Shown piece by piece: positions 9,326 through 18,017 of a stretch of DNA of 64,000 nt; the first letter of the stretch is position 1; each line of letters starts with the position of its first letter. Below the pieces are notes generated by a model. It saw only the letters and a list, made by a program, of their open reading frames with translations, was not told the DNA's origin and did no database searches. Both the position numbers and the translations under genes were made by a program. This stretch comes from Opitutaceae bacterium (GTDB lineage Bacteria; Verrucomicrobiota; Verrucomicrobiia; Opitutales; Opitutaceae), in contig JADJTK010000008.1 in the NCBI GenBank assembly GCA_016711225.1, positions 124,001 to 188,000 on the forward strand, in the 5' to 3' direction.

Positions 9326-9363
9326 GGCGGGTCGCCAAGGGGTTGGCGACCCGCCAAATTTTT
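9326..9363 (+). terminator. Strong rho-independent terminator-like hairpin
   Basis: An 11-bp perfect stem, GGCGGGTCGCC with GGCGACCCGCC, closes an 8-base loop and is followed by AAATTTTT. It lies 320 bases beyond the TPR gene, so it may end a longer transcript or an unseen small RNA. Confidence 0.6.
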
Positions 9364-9543
9364 GCCCGTAACCGAGCCGCGATGGCGCGCCATCCCAGGT
9401 ATGGCCCAATGCGCCAACGGTAGGGCCGGACCCTGTGCCCGTGTCGGTTCGATCACAGGTGACTCAGCCGCAAACGTGCTGCGGTCGTCAGCGGTCCGGC
9501 TCCCGTCCCTCAACGCTCGTCTCTCGGCTGCACTCTCCTGGTG

Positions 9544-10992
9544 TCAGCCGGCCACCTTGGCGGCCTGAGCATAGGCGGCGATCGCCCCATCGAACGAACC
9601 GTTCGAGAAGAACACGACCACCCGCGGCCCGCCCTTCGCCGGCAAGGTGTCGCTCTGCAGCGCCACGAGCAGATCGGAATTTCTGGTGAAGAAACGGGCG
9701 TGCACATTGCCCGCTTCCAGCTGCTGGGCCACCGCCTCGGAATCGAAGCGCTCGCCCTCGGCGAGCTTCTCGGCCCGGTTCACTGCACCGAGGTAGACCT
9801 CATCGGCCTGCGCCAACGCCCGGCTGAAGCCACCCTGCATGACTTTAGTCCTTGCCGTATTGCTACGTGGCTCGAAGACCGCCGTGAGCACTTGGCCGGA
9901 AAACCGCGCGCGCAGCGACGTCAGCGTCTCGTGCAGCGCCGTGGGATGGTGCCCGAAGTCTTCGATCACCGTGAGCGAGGGCGAGCGATACAAGACCTCC
10001 TGCCGGCGTTTCACCCCGCGGAATCGCGCGAGAGCGGAGAGGTCGAGTCGCGTCGGGTCCTCGGGGTGCAGCAGCAGTGCGGTGGCGGTGGCGGCCATCG
10101 CGGCATTGCGGGCGTTGAAGAGGCCGGGCATCGACCAGACGATGCGCGCCCACTCGCGGCCCCGCCACTCGAGCCCGAACGAGGTGCCCTGTGCCGTCTC
10201 GACAAAATCGCGGAGCACCACGTCGTTGCCCGGCTCCACGCCCACTCGCACCACCTGCGTCCATGGCAGGGAGCCGAGGGCGCGCAGGTTGAGGTCGTCG
10301 CCATTGAGCACGACATACCCGTTGCGGGGGACGATGCGCACCAGATGGGAGAAGGTGCGCTGCACATCGACAAGGTCGCGGAAGATGTCGGCGTGGTCGA
10401 ACTCCAGGTTGTTGAGCACGGCGATGTGCGGCGCGTAGTGGATGAACTTGCTGCGCTTGTCGAAAAAGGCGCTGTCGTACTCGTCGCCCTCGATCACGAA
10501 CGGCGCGCCGGGGGCGCCGAGGTGCGTGCCCGTGGGCGGATCGATCGGCACCCCGCCGATCAACCAGCCCGGATCGGCAGCCACCTCGCCCAGCAGGAAG
10601 GCCGTAAGCGCGGTGGTGGTGGTTTTCCCGTGCGTGCCGCAGACGACGATGTTGCGCCGCGTGCGCAGGACCTGATCGAAAAGCAGTCCCGGCAGCGAGG
10701 TGAACGGCAGCGCCCGGGTATCGAGCAGCCACTCCACCTCGGGATTGCCGCGCGACATGGCGTTACCGATCACGACCAGATCCGGAGCCAACGAGCGAAG
10801 CCGCTCCGGGTCGTAGCCCTCATGAATGGTAATGCCGGCCTCGCGCAGCACGGTGCTCATCGGCGGATACACGCCGGTGTCGGCACCGAGCACCTCGTGC
10901 CCGGCCTGCCGCAGGAGCAAGGCCGCGTTGCCCATGGCTGTGCCACAGACTCCCATGAAATAGACCTTCAGAGTATTGCCCGTACTGCTCAT
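9544..10992 (-). CDS. mpl: UDP-N-acetylmuramate:L-alanyl-gamma-D-glutamyl-meso-diaminopimelate ligase
   Basis: Mpl re-attaches recycled murein tripeptide to UDP-MurNAc in the cytoplasm. The 482-residue product starts at the ATG before SSTGNTLKVYFMGVCGTAMG, the Mur-ligase N-terminal nucleotide loop. The ATP loop GTHGKTTTTA is at residues 119-128, followed by the characteristic Mpl segments FVIEGDEYDSAFFDKRSKF and LNNLEFDHADIF. These distinguish Mpl from MurC. VIEDFGHHPTAL and FEPRSNTART mark the C-terminal domain. Residues in front of the chosen ATG are not conserved-looking. The amidotransferase gene upstream on the same strand is 74 bases away, so co-transcription is possible. Confidence 0.95.
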   Translation of the reverse strand: MSSTGNTLKVYFMGVCGTAMGNAALLLRQAGHEVLGADTGVYPPMSTVLREAGITIHEGYDPERLRSLAPDLVVIGNAMSRGNPEVEWLLDTRALPFTSLPGLLFDQVLRTRRNIVVCGTHGKTTTTALTAFLLGEVAADPGWLIGGVPIDPPTGTHLGAPGAPFVIEGDEYDSAFFDKRSKFIHYAPHIAVLNNLEFDHADIFRDLVDVQRTFSHLVRIVPRNGYVVLNGDDLNLRALGSLPWTQVVRVGVEPGNDVVLRDFVETAQGTSFGLEWRGREWARIVWSMPGLFNARNAAMAATATALLLHPEDPTRLDLSALARFRGVKRRQEVLYRSPSLTVIEDFGHHPTALHETLTSLRARFSGQVLTAVFEPRSNTARTKVMQGGFSRALAQADEVYLGAVNRAEKLAEGERFDSEAVAQQLEAGNVHARFFTRNSDLLVALQSDTLPAKGGPRVVVFFSNGSFDGAIAAYAQAAKVAG

Positions 10993-11066
10993 TGGCCGAA
11001 AACCGTGGAGCAAAACTTCCCGCTCGGGAAGCGCCTTCTGGCGCCCTCCAGCGGAAGCCGCTGGCC

Positions 11067-11762
11067 TCACGCCCGCGCCAGCGCCGCCAGCACTCCGGCC
11101 ATCTGCCGGTTGAGCGCAGCGAAACGTTCCGGGCGCGCCAACATTGCTTCGGCAGCCTGCACAAACGGCCCCGGATCCTCCAGGTCACCGGCCGATCCCG
11201 CGATCAGCTCGCGGGCCGACGCCTCTGTGGTCTCCAGATGAAACTGCAACCCGAGTACGCGCGGCCCCACCGCCACCGCCTGGTTCGCGCACGCCTCGCT
11301 GCGGGCGAGCCGCATCCCACCGGGCGGCAGCTCGAAGGTTTCGCCGTGCCACTGAAACACCTCCGCGCCATCTGGCAGCGCCGCGCCCAGCGGATGCGTG
11401 GCCGCACCAAGCTCACGCGTGAGCGGCCACCAGCCGATCTCCTTGGTGGCGTTGCGATGCACTTTCGCCCCGAGCGCACTAGCGATCATCTGCGCTCCCA
11501 GACACACGCCTAGGACTCGCTTCTCCGCCGAGATGGCGCGCCGCACCAGCTCCTTCTCCGGCACGAGCCAGGGCAAAGCCGTCTCGTCATTTACGCTCAT
11601 GCCGCCACCCATGATCACCAACCAATCGAACGCCGCCGGCTCCGGCAAGGCTTCGCCCCGGTACAGATGGGTGGCGCTCAGCGTATGCCCGCCTGCCCGG
11701 AACCACGCCTCCATGCTGCCAAGGCCCTCGAACGCTTCGTGCTGAAGATAATGGATGCGCAT
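11067..11762 (-). CDS. Class I glutamine amidotransferase-like protein
   Basis: This 231-residue stand-alone GATase1 domain resembles the GMP-synthase-like amidotransferase/gamma-glutamyl hydrolase group. The catalytic triad is visible: Cys87 in VLGVCLGAQMIA, and His175 and Glu177 in LGLQFHLETTEA. The oxyanion loop is VIMGGGMSVND (about residues 49-59). The ATG at 11762 places the conserved RIHYLQHEAFEGLGSM at the very N-terminus, as usual in this family. It lacks the ATP-pyrophosphatase domain of GuaA, so it is not GMP synthase. The acceptor or substrate is unknown. It is likely cotranscribed with mpl downstream. Confidence 0.88.
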   Translation of the reverse strand: MRIHYLQHEAFEGLGSMEAWFRAGGHTLSATHLYRGEALPEPAAFDWLVIMGGGMSVNDETALPWLVPEKELVRRAISAEKRVLGVCLGAQMIASALGAKVHRNATKEIGWWPLTRELGAATHPLGAALPDGAEVFQWHGETFELPPGGMRLARSEACANQAVAVGPRVLGLQFHLETTEASARELIAGSAGDLEDPGPFVQAAEAMLARPERFAALNRQMAGVLAALARA

Positions 11763-11819
11763 CGCCCTACCATCGCCGCACGAAGCATGCCGGATTTCCA
11801 CCCGAAATCTGCGCTCCGC

Positions 11820-12044
11820 TCAGCCTTCCTGCACTTCCTCGAGCACGCGCCACACCCGGTGGTGATAGCTCCACGGCGCCGGCAACGACTGATCCTGCTC
11901 CAGCGCGATCGTGCGGGGGCCGTGCTGTTGGATGAGTTCGCCGGCCTTCTCCTCGGGCGACAAGTCGCCCCCCGGCAGTCCCAGGATGGTCGGCCGCTCG
12001 TTCCACGCCTTCTGCGCCAGCTCGATGAGTTCGGAGATTTTCAT
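11820..12044 (-). CDS. Small hypothetical protein (74 aa)
   Basis: The ATG at 12044 gives KISELIELAQKAWNERP, then a middle rich in Gly/Glu/Gln and a C-terminus with APWSYHHRVWRVLEEVQEG. No signal peptide or membrane segment is present, and no family was recognised. It is supported by codon use like its neighbours and its position in a compact minus-strand run between the pseudopilin array (ends at 12141) and the amidotransferase gene (starts at 11762). Confidence 0.5.
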   Translation of the reverse strand: MKISELIELAQKAWNERPTILGLPGGDLSPEEKAGELIQQHGPRTIALEQDQSLPAPWSYHHRVWRVLEEVQEG

Positions 12045-12140
12045 GAGGAAATGGGATTGGTCCGTTAATCGGGCCTTACTGGCCTTCGATGAGCAAAGAG
12101 TCGGGGAGGTTCCCACCCCAACCCCAAGTATCTTCTCCGC

Positions 12141-15032
12141 TTATAGGTCCTCGGGGCCCAACCAGCGAAACGCGACCAGACGGAAACGCCGCCCCAGCGC
12201 CCGGTTGACGGCCACCACCGGCGGCCACACCTCGGCACCCTCGCTTCCATCGACAAACTCCGGTCGGCGCTGCACCACCGCTTCGCACCAGGCTCGCGCC
12301 GCGACCCGCTCGGCGTCGCCCGCCAGCAACGCCGGGTTCAGCGCCTCCGCATAGACGCGGATTGTGAACGTGTCCGAACGCACCGCGAGCAACGGCGCGA
12401 GCGGGCCCAGCACCGCCCGCTGCGTGAGGTAGTTGGCCGAATACCGGGCCGGCGGCACCCGGCCGAGATCGTCGCAGTACGCCGGGCTGGTGTTGAGCCC
12501 GGCCGCATCGATCGCCTCCTGCACCACGCCGCTGGACACAAACTCCGCCACCGAACGAAACGGCCGCGCGCGCCCTGCGCTCCGTCCCGCCAGCTCCGTC
12601 GCCAGCCGTTGGATGGCCGCGTCCGAAAAGCGACGCACGCCGCGCGCCGCCTCCGGGGCAAACGGCGCCGACTGTGCGAACCCAAAGAACGGATTCTCCA
12701 GATCCGCCGCCACCCCGGCGCTGTCGGTCCAGCCGAGCACCGTGCGCCCAAGCAGCACCGTCCACGCCTGGGGAGAAGCCGAGTTCACGTTGTACATTCC
12801 CTCCACCCCGAGGAAGCGCGCCGCGTGCAGCCCGCCGAGCTCCGCCGCCGAAGGGCTCGGTCCTCCCGCCGCCTGCAACACCCGGTGCCGCACATTCGCA
12901 AACCGCTCGCCGGACTGCCAACTCCCCGGCACCGGATTGAAGAACGCCGCATCGAAAACCGCGTTGCGCGCCCCACCCCATGGGCTGCCCACCCCGAAAG
13001 GCCGCTCGCCCGCCATCGAAAGCTGATCCAGTGCGGCAATGCTGAGCGCGCGCTGCACCGTGAAGTCGTAGGCTGCAAAACCGCTGCCGGCCACAAACAG
13101 CTCGCCACTGGCGAACAGCCCGTCCACCGCCCGCGCGCTGGCCGCCGGATCGGCGCCAATCGAGGGCCACAACGCGGCGGCGTAGTCGATCCGTGAACTC
13201 CTCAGATCCGGCGCCGGCGCCAGCGGCGCGGCCGGGTCGACCCAATCCCCCCACCCCGTCCGCGCCGGTTGGAGCCGGAAGTGGTGGCTCACTCCGAGGC
13301 GTGCCATCGCACCGCTCCCGGCAAACGGCCGATTCCCCGGCACCGCCCAACCGCCGCTGCTGGCGCGCCCGAACTCTCCGCTCGGGAAGCCGGCGAGCAC
13401 CGTCAGCGGCTTCGCGCCGCCCGCCGCCGCCCACAGCTCGAGGCGCAGTTCCCGCGCCGCGTCGACCACCGACTCGATCTCCAGCTCGTCGTCACTCGGA
13501 TCGGTCGGCGTAGGATCGGCGACCACCAATCCGGTTGCCCATCCCTGATCCACGATCGTCTCGACCACAACCACCTGCCCGGGCCCGAGATCGCCGGTCG
13601 CATCCACCCCGATCTCACGCTCCGGCCCCAGCAGCGCGCGCAGATCAAACTCGCCCACCAGCCCGCCCGGACCACTCACCCGCACCAACGCCAGCCCGCT
13701 ATCGTTCACGCCGCCCGTGCTGCGCCGCCCGCAGCAACGCACCCGGTAGTCGATCACACCGGCCGGCGTCTGCGCCAACGGCAGGTTGAACGGATTCCAC
13801 AGCTCCAGCCGCAACCGGCAGCCGACGAGCAATCGATCGCCGCCCTCCTCGCGATACGGAACAAAATCCAGCGCCCATTCAGTGACGATCGGCTTGATCT
13901 GGGCCGTCGGCTCGCCCGGCCCCGCCGTCCCTCCGGCCAGCGGCAACCTCCCCGCCACCGGCCGATAGCGTTCTAGATCCTTCACCGCCGCCGGCACCTC
14001 CGGGGCCGCCAAATCGCTGAAGTTGCGGCGTAGGCCGCCGTTCGCGGCATTCGCGAGCACCCCGAGCGAGTGCACGGTGAAATCGTGAAAATGCGCATGC
14101 ACAAACGCCCGATAGCGGTCGCGCTCCAACGACGTGCCCAGAGTTTGAAAACTCAGTTGGTTCATCGTCAGCGCTGCGCCGAACTGCGCCCAGCGCACCG
14201 CCGAGGCGGGGTCGTCCTCCGCCTGGAGCTGGAAGCCGCCGGTAGGCGGAGCTTCGTTCATGGCATCATTGCCGGAGCGATGCGCCACCAGCTGTCGTAG
14301 CCGCGCTCGCTCGCCATCGCTCGTCACCGGATCGTCGGCGGCCGGCCACGTCGGCACTGGTACCTCACCCACGCGATCCACGACCCCCACGTTGCCCTTC
14401 ACTCCTTCGTCCCCTGTCCAGTACGCAAAGCGCCCTACGGTCTGCTCTCCCGCCAGGCCCGGCAGGTTGTCGCCCATGATGTCCTCGAAAAACGCGGCCA
14501 CGCCGCCGCTCACCCCGGTTGTGTTGTCGCCCACCAACTCGGCTCCTGTTGCCGCTGCCCCCGTGGTCACGACAGCGCTGTCGGCGGCGCCCGGATGCCC
14601 CGACACCAGCCACACCGGAGGGCCGGCATCGGTCCATACACCGGTCCAGTACGGGTTGCCGGCGCCGAGGTGTTGTGCCGTCGCGGTGCTGCACGCATCC
14701 GGCCCCGCCGCCGCCTGCAGGCGCCCGATGGCCACCCGCAGCCCGACCAGCGCATGCTGCCGTGCTTGCACCGCCGCTCCGCGCTGAGCCGTCGCCCGGA
14801 GCTCGCTGCGGGGGAGCGCAGTTAGCGCCACCAACAGCAGGACCACCGCCGCCAGCAACGCCACCGCCAGCACCACCGCAAAACCATCGCACCGGCGCCC
14901 TCGCCCCCTCCGGCCCCGCCCAGCGAGCAAGCCCTCGGCACCACCATCCGGCGAGCGGATGCCCCGGCACCGGCGCGCTGCGGCGCCCTCCACGCGCTCT
15001 CCGCCCCGGGCCCACGGCCGCTCCCGCCTCAT
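12141..15032 (-). CDS. Verru_Chthon cassette protein A-like, very large GspK-position pseudopilin
   Basis: This 963-residue protein has an Arg-rich cytoplasmic N-terminus of about 48 residues. A prepilin-like hydrophobic segment follows, GFAVVLAVALLAAVVLLLVA (about residues 50-69), which lacks Glu at +5 as GspK proteins do. The rest is extracytoplasmic, with motifs such as RFAYWTGDEGVKGNVGVVD, FNLPLAQTPAGVIDYRVRC, GMYNVNSASPQAWTVLLG and RPFRSVAEFVSSG. GMYNVNSAS and its surroundings recall the helix-hairpin part of GspK, and the whole matches my recollection of verrucomicrobial cassette protein A. GspK is about 330 residues, so this tip protein is roughly three times larger. Its ATG overlaps the TGA of protein C by 4 bases, so translation is coupled. 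It is the last gene of the array. Confidence 0.82.
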   Translation of the reverse strand: MRRERPWARGGERVEGAAARRCRGIRSPDGGAEGLLAGRGRRGRGRRCDGFAVVLAVALLAAVVLLLVALTALPRSELRATAQRGAAVQARQHALVGLRVAIGRLQAAAGPDACSTATAQHLGAGNPYWTGVWTDAGPPVWLVSGHPGAADSAVVTTGAAATGAELVGDNTTGVSGGVAAFFEDIMGDNLPGLAGEQTVGRFAYWTGDEGVKGNVGVVDRVGEVPVPTWPAADDPVTSDGERARLRQLVAHRSGNDAMNEAPPTGGFQLQAEDDPASAVRWAQFGAALTMNQLSFQTLGTSLERDRYRAFVHAHFHDFTVHSLGVLANAANGGLRRNFSDLAAPEVPAAVKDLERYRPVAGRLPLAGGTAGPGEPTAQIKPIVTEWALDFVPYREEGGDRLLVGCRLRLELWNPFNLPLAQTPAGVIDYRVRCCGRRSTGGVNDSGLALVRVSGPGGLVGEFDLRALLGPEREIGVDATGDLGPGQVVVVETIVDQGWATGLVVADPTPTDPSDDELEIESVVDAARELRLELWAAAGGAKPLTVLAGFPSGEFGRASSGGWAVPGNRPFAGSGAMARLGVSHHFRLQPARTGWGDWVDPAAPLAPAPDLRSSRIDYAAALWPSIGADPAASARAVDGLFASGELFVAGSGFAAYDFTVQRALSIAALDQLSMAGERPFGVGSPWGGARNAVFDAAFFNPVPGSWQSGERFANVRHRVLQAAGGPSPSAAELGGLHAARFLGVEGMYNVNSASPQAWTVLLGRTVLGWTDSAGVAADLENPFFGFAQSAPFAPEAARGVRRFSDAAIQRLATELAGRSAGRARPFRSVAEFVSSGVVQEAIDAAGLNTSPAYCDDLGRVPPARYSANYLTQRAVLGPLAPLLAVRSDTFTIRVYAEALNPALLAGDAERVAARAWCEAVVQRRPEFVDGSEGAEVWPPVVAVNRALGRRFRLVAFRWLGPEDL

Positions 15033-16090
15033 GGCGACGCCTCCAGTGCGATGCGTCGGGTGCCCACCACCGAATGCGCCCGGGTGATCTCCCACCAGGT
15101 GCGGCCAGTGAGCTGCCCCGTCTCCAACGCGGCGATCTGCCGGGCGCCCTCCTCGGTGAGCACTCGAATGAACAACTCGGCTACCGTCGGAAATCCGTAG
15201 CGCATCTCGCCCACCGGTACAGACGGATTGGCCGGTACCGCGCCGAGGGCGGTCGTGGCGGCGAAGCCACGGTTGGCATGGCCGGTCGGGAACAACAGCT
15301 CCAGCTGCCCGGTGCCGGCCACCGGCCGGTAGAAGCGCACCCCAAAATCGACGACGTCGCTCCCCAGCAACAACTCCCGGCGCGGCCGCCGCACCGTACC
15401 CGCATCGCCCAGCGCTCCGCCGCCCGCCATGGAGTTGTAGGCAGGCGCGAGCAGATCGTAGCCCACGGCGAAGGTGGAGCGTTCGCGGGCCGGGCTGGCG
15501 TCGGCGAAAGGCCGCACCTCCGAACGGAACAAGCCGTAACGTTGCGCCGCCCCGGGATTGTCGACCACCGCGCGCCGCACGATCTGATACGCGACCGCAC
15601 GCGGTGCCGAGGTGTTCGCGATCGAGTCATTGCGATCCGCCACCTGAGCGATGAACCGCAACCACACCCCGGCCATGCCGAAGCGGCAGTCTTCAAGGCG
15701 GCCGCTCGCCGGCGCGAGGTCGAGCGAAGAGTCCGGGGTGCCCGGTCCCACCGCTCCCGGTTTGCCCACCGCCGGTGACCATCTTGCCAGCGTGCCGCCG
15801 ATATCCCCGGCACCGCTCTGGTCGGGCTGCACAGTGGCCAGCAACCACACTCGGCCATCGCGGCGCAGCACCGCCGACTGCAGGTCCTGCGCGAGCACAT
15901 CAAGCGCCAGCTCCGCCTGCTGGGTGGCCACCAGTCCCCCGCTCGCCCGCGCCCACGTCGTGGAGATTTGGGTGAGGATCGCTATCATGAGACCGGCCAA
16001 CACCACCGTGATCGCACTGGCCACGAGAAGTTCGACCAGGGTGAACCCGGTGCGGCCCACGCGAGGAGGCGGAAAGACGAACGGGTTCAT
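15029..16090 (-). CDS. Verru_Chthon cassette protein C-like, prepilin-type (GspJ position)
   Basis: This 353-residue protein starts with a short basic leader and a canonical prepilin site, GFTLVELLVASAITVVLAGL (residues 15-34), with Gly at -1 and Glu at +5. The ectodomain includes LDVLAQDLQSAVLRRDGRVW, as in GspJ-like minor pseudopilins (an LxxDLRxA-type segment). A prepilin peptidase would cleave after Gly15 and methylate Phe16. It overlaps both neighbours by 4 bases (ATGA junctions at 15029-15032 and 16087-16090). Its place after the GspI-like gene and before the GspK-like gene supports the GspJ role. The partner secretion ATPase and secretin are not in the window. Confidence 0.82.
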   Translation of the reverse strand: MNPFVFPPPRVGRTGFTLVELLVASAITVVLAGLMIAILTQISTTWARASGGLVATQQAELALDVLAQDLQSAVLRRDGRVWLLATVQPDQSGAGDIGGTLARWSPAVGKPGAVGPGTPDSSLDLAPASGRLEDCRFGMAGVWLRFIAQVADRNDSIANTSAPRAVAYQIVRRAVVDNPGAAQRYGLFRSEVRPFADASPARERSTFAVGYDLLAPAYNSMAGGGALGDAGTVRRPRRELLLGSDVVDFGVRFYRPVAGTGQLELLFPTGHANRGFAATTALGAVPANPSVPVGEMRYGFPTVAELFIRVLTEEGARQIAALETGQLTGRTWWEITRAHSVVGTRRIALEASP

Positions 16091-16602
16091 GGGTTGATCG
16101 CGCTATGAAAACGGAACTCCGAGCGCTGCGCCGCCGGCACGATCGCTCCGTCGGGGGGCAAACCGTACGGCCAGCTCACCCGTACCTCGACCACCAGGCA
16201 CGCCATCTCGCTCGCCGGTCGGCGCGCGCGGGTGACTTCGATCAAAAAATACCGCTCGGCGCTCGCGATCCCGGGAGGGACGCCACTCACCGGATTGTTG
16301 GCGGCGTCGGCGAGCGCCACCAGGTGCGTGCCATCGGCCCGGGCCACCAGCTGCAACGTTGCGCCAGAGGCGGTCGCGGCCTCGGCGGCGCTAAACCCTC
16401 CGCGGCGCAGCGCCTCGTCCACACCAACGGTCAGGCGATGAACCACGCGGCGGTCGGCCACCTCCCGGGTGTCGCGCACCGCCGGTCCGAACATCCCCAC
16501 CACGCCCACCACGGTCACCGCGCAGATGCCGACCGCCACCATCACCTCCACCAGTGAAAGCGCTCGCCGGCCCGGTCCAAGGTGTCGGTGCACAGGTTGC
16601 AT
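16087..16602 (-). CDS. Verru_Chthon cassette protein B-like, prepilin-type (GspI position)
   Basis: This 171-residue protein has a basic leader and the hydrophobic helix ALSLVEVMVAVGICAVTVVG (residues 14-33). Glu+5 is present, but the -1 residue is Ala rather than Gly. The LxEVMVA form is that of GspI-type minor pseudopilins. The short ectodomain ends with VVEVRVSWPYG, a feature typical of GspI/PilV-like proteins. It begins 3 bases after the D gene stop and overlaps gene C by 4 bases, so it is in the same transcript. Confidence 0.8.
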   Translation of the reverse strand: MQPVHRHLGPGRRALSLVEVMVAVGICAVTVVGVVGMFGPAVRDTREVADRRVVHRLTVGVDEALRRGGFSAAEAATASGATLQLVARADGTHLVALADAANNPVSGVPPGIASAERYFLIEVTRARRPASEMACLVVEVRVSWPYGLPPDGAIVPAAQRSEFRFHSAINP

Positions 16603-16605
16603 GGC

Positions 16606-17358
16606 TCAGAAATCCCGGCGCCCGCGGGCGACGCTCGCCACGCCGTATTGCGAGAGGGAGAACCCCGCCACGTTGTCGGGCTGCTCGCACACGACGGTCA
16701 CCGGCACCGCCTCCCCTTGAGCCCGACCGACGGCCACCACCAGATCCCCGGCCAGCACGCCGCCCTGCGGCGAGAAGTGTACCATCCACCAGGAGGTGGT
16801 GCCCAGCACCGCCGGCTCAGTACCGACCGTCGAATACGCCCTCAGCCCGGTCGAGCGCAGCGCGCCACCCGAAAGCCGGCTCCAGTCGTCACCAGGCCGG
16901 CACACCGCGCCCGGCCCGGTCGGCGTGAGTGCCTGGGGCGGCAGCACCACGATGCCCTCCGGCAGAAAGCTGCCGCCATCGACCGGCCGCCAGCCCGCCC
17001 CCTCCGGACAGCACACAACTACATAGCGCAGATAACGCTCCGGATCCGCCACGTCGGCATGCACCAGGAGCCGGGCAGCATTCCCCCGGCTCATGGCCGT
17101 GCAACGCGCGTCCGCCACGCGCGACGCCAGCAACGCCACCGCCGCGTCGCGCGCCGCGCCCGCTCCGCCCCCGCGCAGGCCAGTGATCGCCACCACGACA
17201 GCCGCCGCCATCAACCCCACCACCACCAGCAGCTCGAAAAGCGTGAAGCCGACGGCCGCTCTGCCGACTGGCGCCGCTCCGCAGCCGGCGCTGCTGGACG
17301 TTGGCCCCGCCCACACGGCGCCCTCGCCGAAACAGGGTGTCGCACGTCGGGTCTTCAT
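16606..17358 (-). CDS. Verru_Chthon cassette protein D-like, prepilin-type (GspH position)
   Basis: The ATG at 17358 overlaps the upstream stop as ATGA, deciding the start; a TTG two codons earlier is less likely. The product has 250 residues with a long leader of about 36, then GFTLFELLVVVGLMAAAVVV with Gly-1 and Glu+5. The ectodomain has LLASRVADARCTAMSRGNAA, matching the GspH/FimT pattern of an amphipathic helix after the membrane segment, and paired Cys (VVCCPEG, CRPGDDW, VVCEQP). It fits the GspH slot between the two G-like genes and the I-like gene. Confidence 0.8.
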   Translation of the reverse strand: MKTRRATPCFGEGAVWAGPTSSSAGCGAAPVGRAAVGFTLFELLVVVGLMAAAVVVAITGLRGGGAGAARDAAVALLASRVADARCTAMSRGNAARLLVHADVADPERYLRYVVVCCPEGAGWRPVDGGSFLPEGIVVLPPQALTPTGPGAVCRPGDDWSRLSGGALRSTGLRAYSTVGTEPAVLGTTSWWMVHFSPQGGVLAGDLVVAVGRAQGEAVPVTVVCEQPDNVAGFSLSQYGVASVARGRRDF

Positions 17359-18017
17359 CTCCAACTATAGACTATGTCCTCCTCGTTCCGTCCCGAGCCG
17401 GCACTATAGAACAGCACCCCGGCCCGCACTCCCCCCGCCGGGAAGGCCGCGGCGTCCGGGATGAGCACCACTCCGGTCTGCGCTCCCACGACGGCCGGCG
17501 GCGGCCCCGGCAGGGATATCAGGCCGTCGCCATCACGATCGACGAGCAGCACGATATCGGTGTTCCCAAAGCCGTCGCTGATCGGCGGATTCGCGCCGGA
17601 GCCCACCTCGTCGGCGGTGAACGTAAGGAAAGCGACACGCCGGGGATTCGCGGCGAGAGCCCGGGGCAGATCGGGCGCGGCGCCGTCCTCGCGCCGCCCG
17701 GTGAGGGTCTGGAAGAACAGCCCCGGCACCTCGTTGATCCGGCAATCGGAGGGCAAGGGCGCGGTCGTTGTCGTTGAAAAGTTGGGGTAATAGCCATACT
17801 CCGCGCGAAAACCCTCCAGCGCCACCGCCCACTGGGCGAACTGGGTTTTCACCCGGGCCCGCCGCGCCGCCTCCTGCGCCCGCCCTACCACCGGCACCAG
17901 AATGGCCGCGAGGATACTCAACACGGCAATCACCGTCAGCAGTTCGACGAGGGTGAAGGCCCGAAGGCGGGAGCCGCTCCGCCGGCCCTTCCCCACGGAT
18001 CGCGAGGGAATGCTCAT
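17355..18017 (-). CDS. Type II secretion GspG-like pseudopilin with calcium-loop motif
   Basis: This 220-residue protein has its prepilin site at AFTLVELLTVIAVLSILAAI (residues 20-39), with Ala at -1 and Glu+5. The long helix continues as RARVKTQFAQWAVALEGFRA, then EYGYYPNF, the GspG hallmark of a Tyr-Pro after the N-terminal helix. Residues 160-168 (DRDGDGLIS) form a DxDxDG loop like a calcium-binding EF-hand loop. Major pseudopilins bind calcium near the C-terminus, but usually with a different loop. The start is fixed by the ATGA overlap (18014-18017) with the gene upstream. Confidence 0.85.
   Translation of the reverse strand: MSIPSRSVGKGRRSGSRLRAFTLVELLTVIAVLSILAAILVPVVGRAQEAARRARVKTQFAQWAVALEGFRAEYGYYPNFSTTTTAPLPSDCRINEVPGLFFQTLTGRREDGAAPDLPRALAANPRRVAFLTFTADEVGSGANPPISDGFGNTDIVLLVDRDGDGLISLPGPPPAVVGAQTGVVLIPDAAAFPAGGVRAGVLFYSAGSGRNEEDIVYSWR

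Larger units (their letters stand above)
9003..9543. other. Gene-poor gap with homopolymers and hairpins
   Basis: No convincing coding region lies here. Positions 9121-9162 hold unusually long homopolymer runs (C8, G7, C10). From 9281 to 9394 there are two terminator-like hairpins and the 14-bp palindrome GATGGCGCGCCATC at 9381. The stretch 9402-9465 has a tRNA-like look (CCAACGGTAG, GGTTCGATC) but does not fold as a tRNA. The gap separates the TPR gene from the 3' end of mpl. Confidence 0.5.

Noticed and set aside
9402..9465. tRNA-like stretch with CCAACGGTAG and GGTTCGATC
   Set aside because: D- and T-arm-like words are present, but acceptor and anticodon stems do not pair; at most a tRNA relic.
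9541..11241. Long open frame (566 codons) opposite mpl
   Set aside because: High-G+C shadow; translation is His/Arg/Gly-rich with no motifs, while mpl is unmistakable.
12076..13434. Long alternative frame inside the cassette A gene
   Set aside because: Gly/Arg-rich translation; the A frame is coupled to its neighbour by an ATGA overlap.
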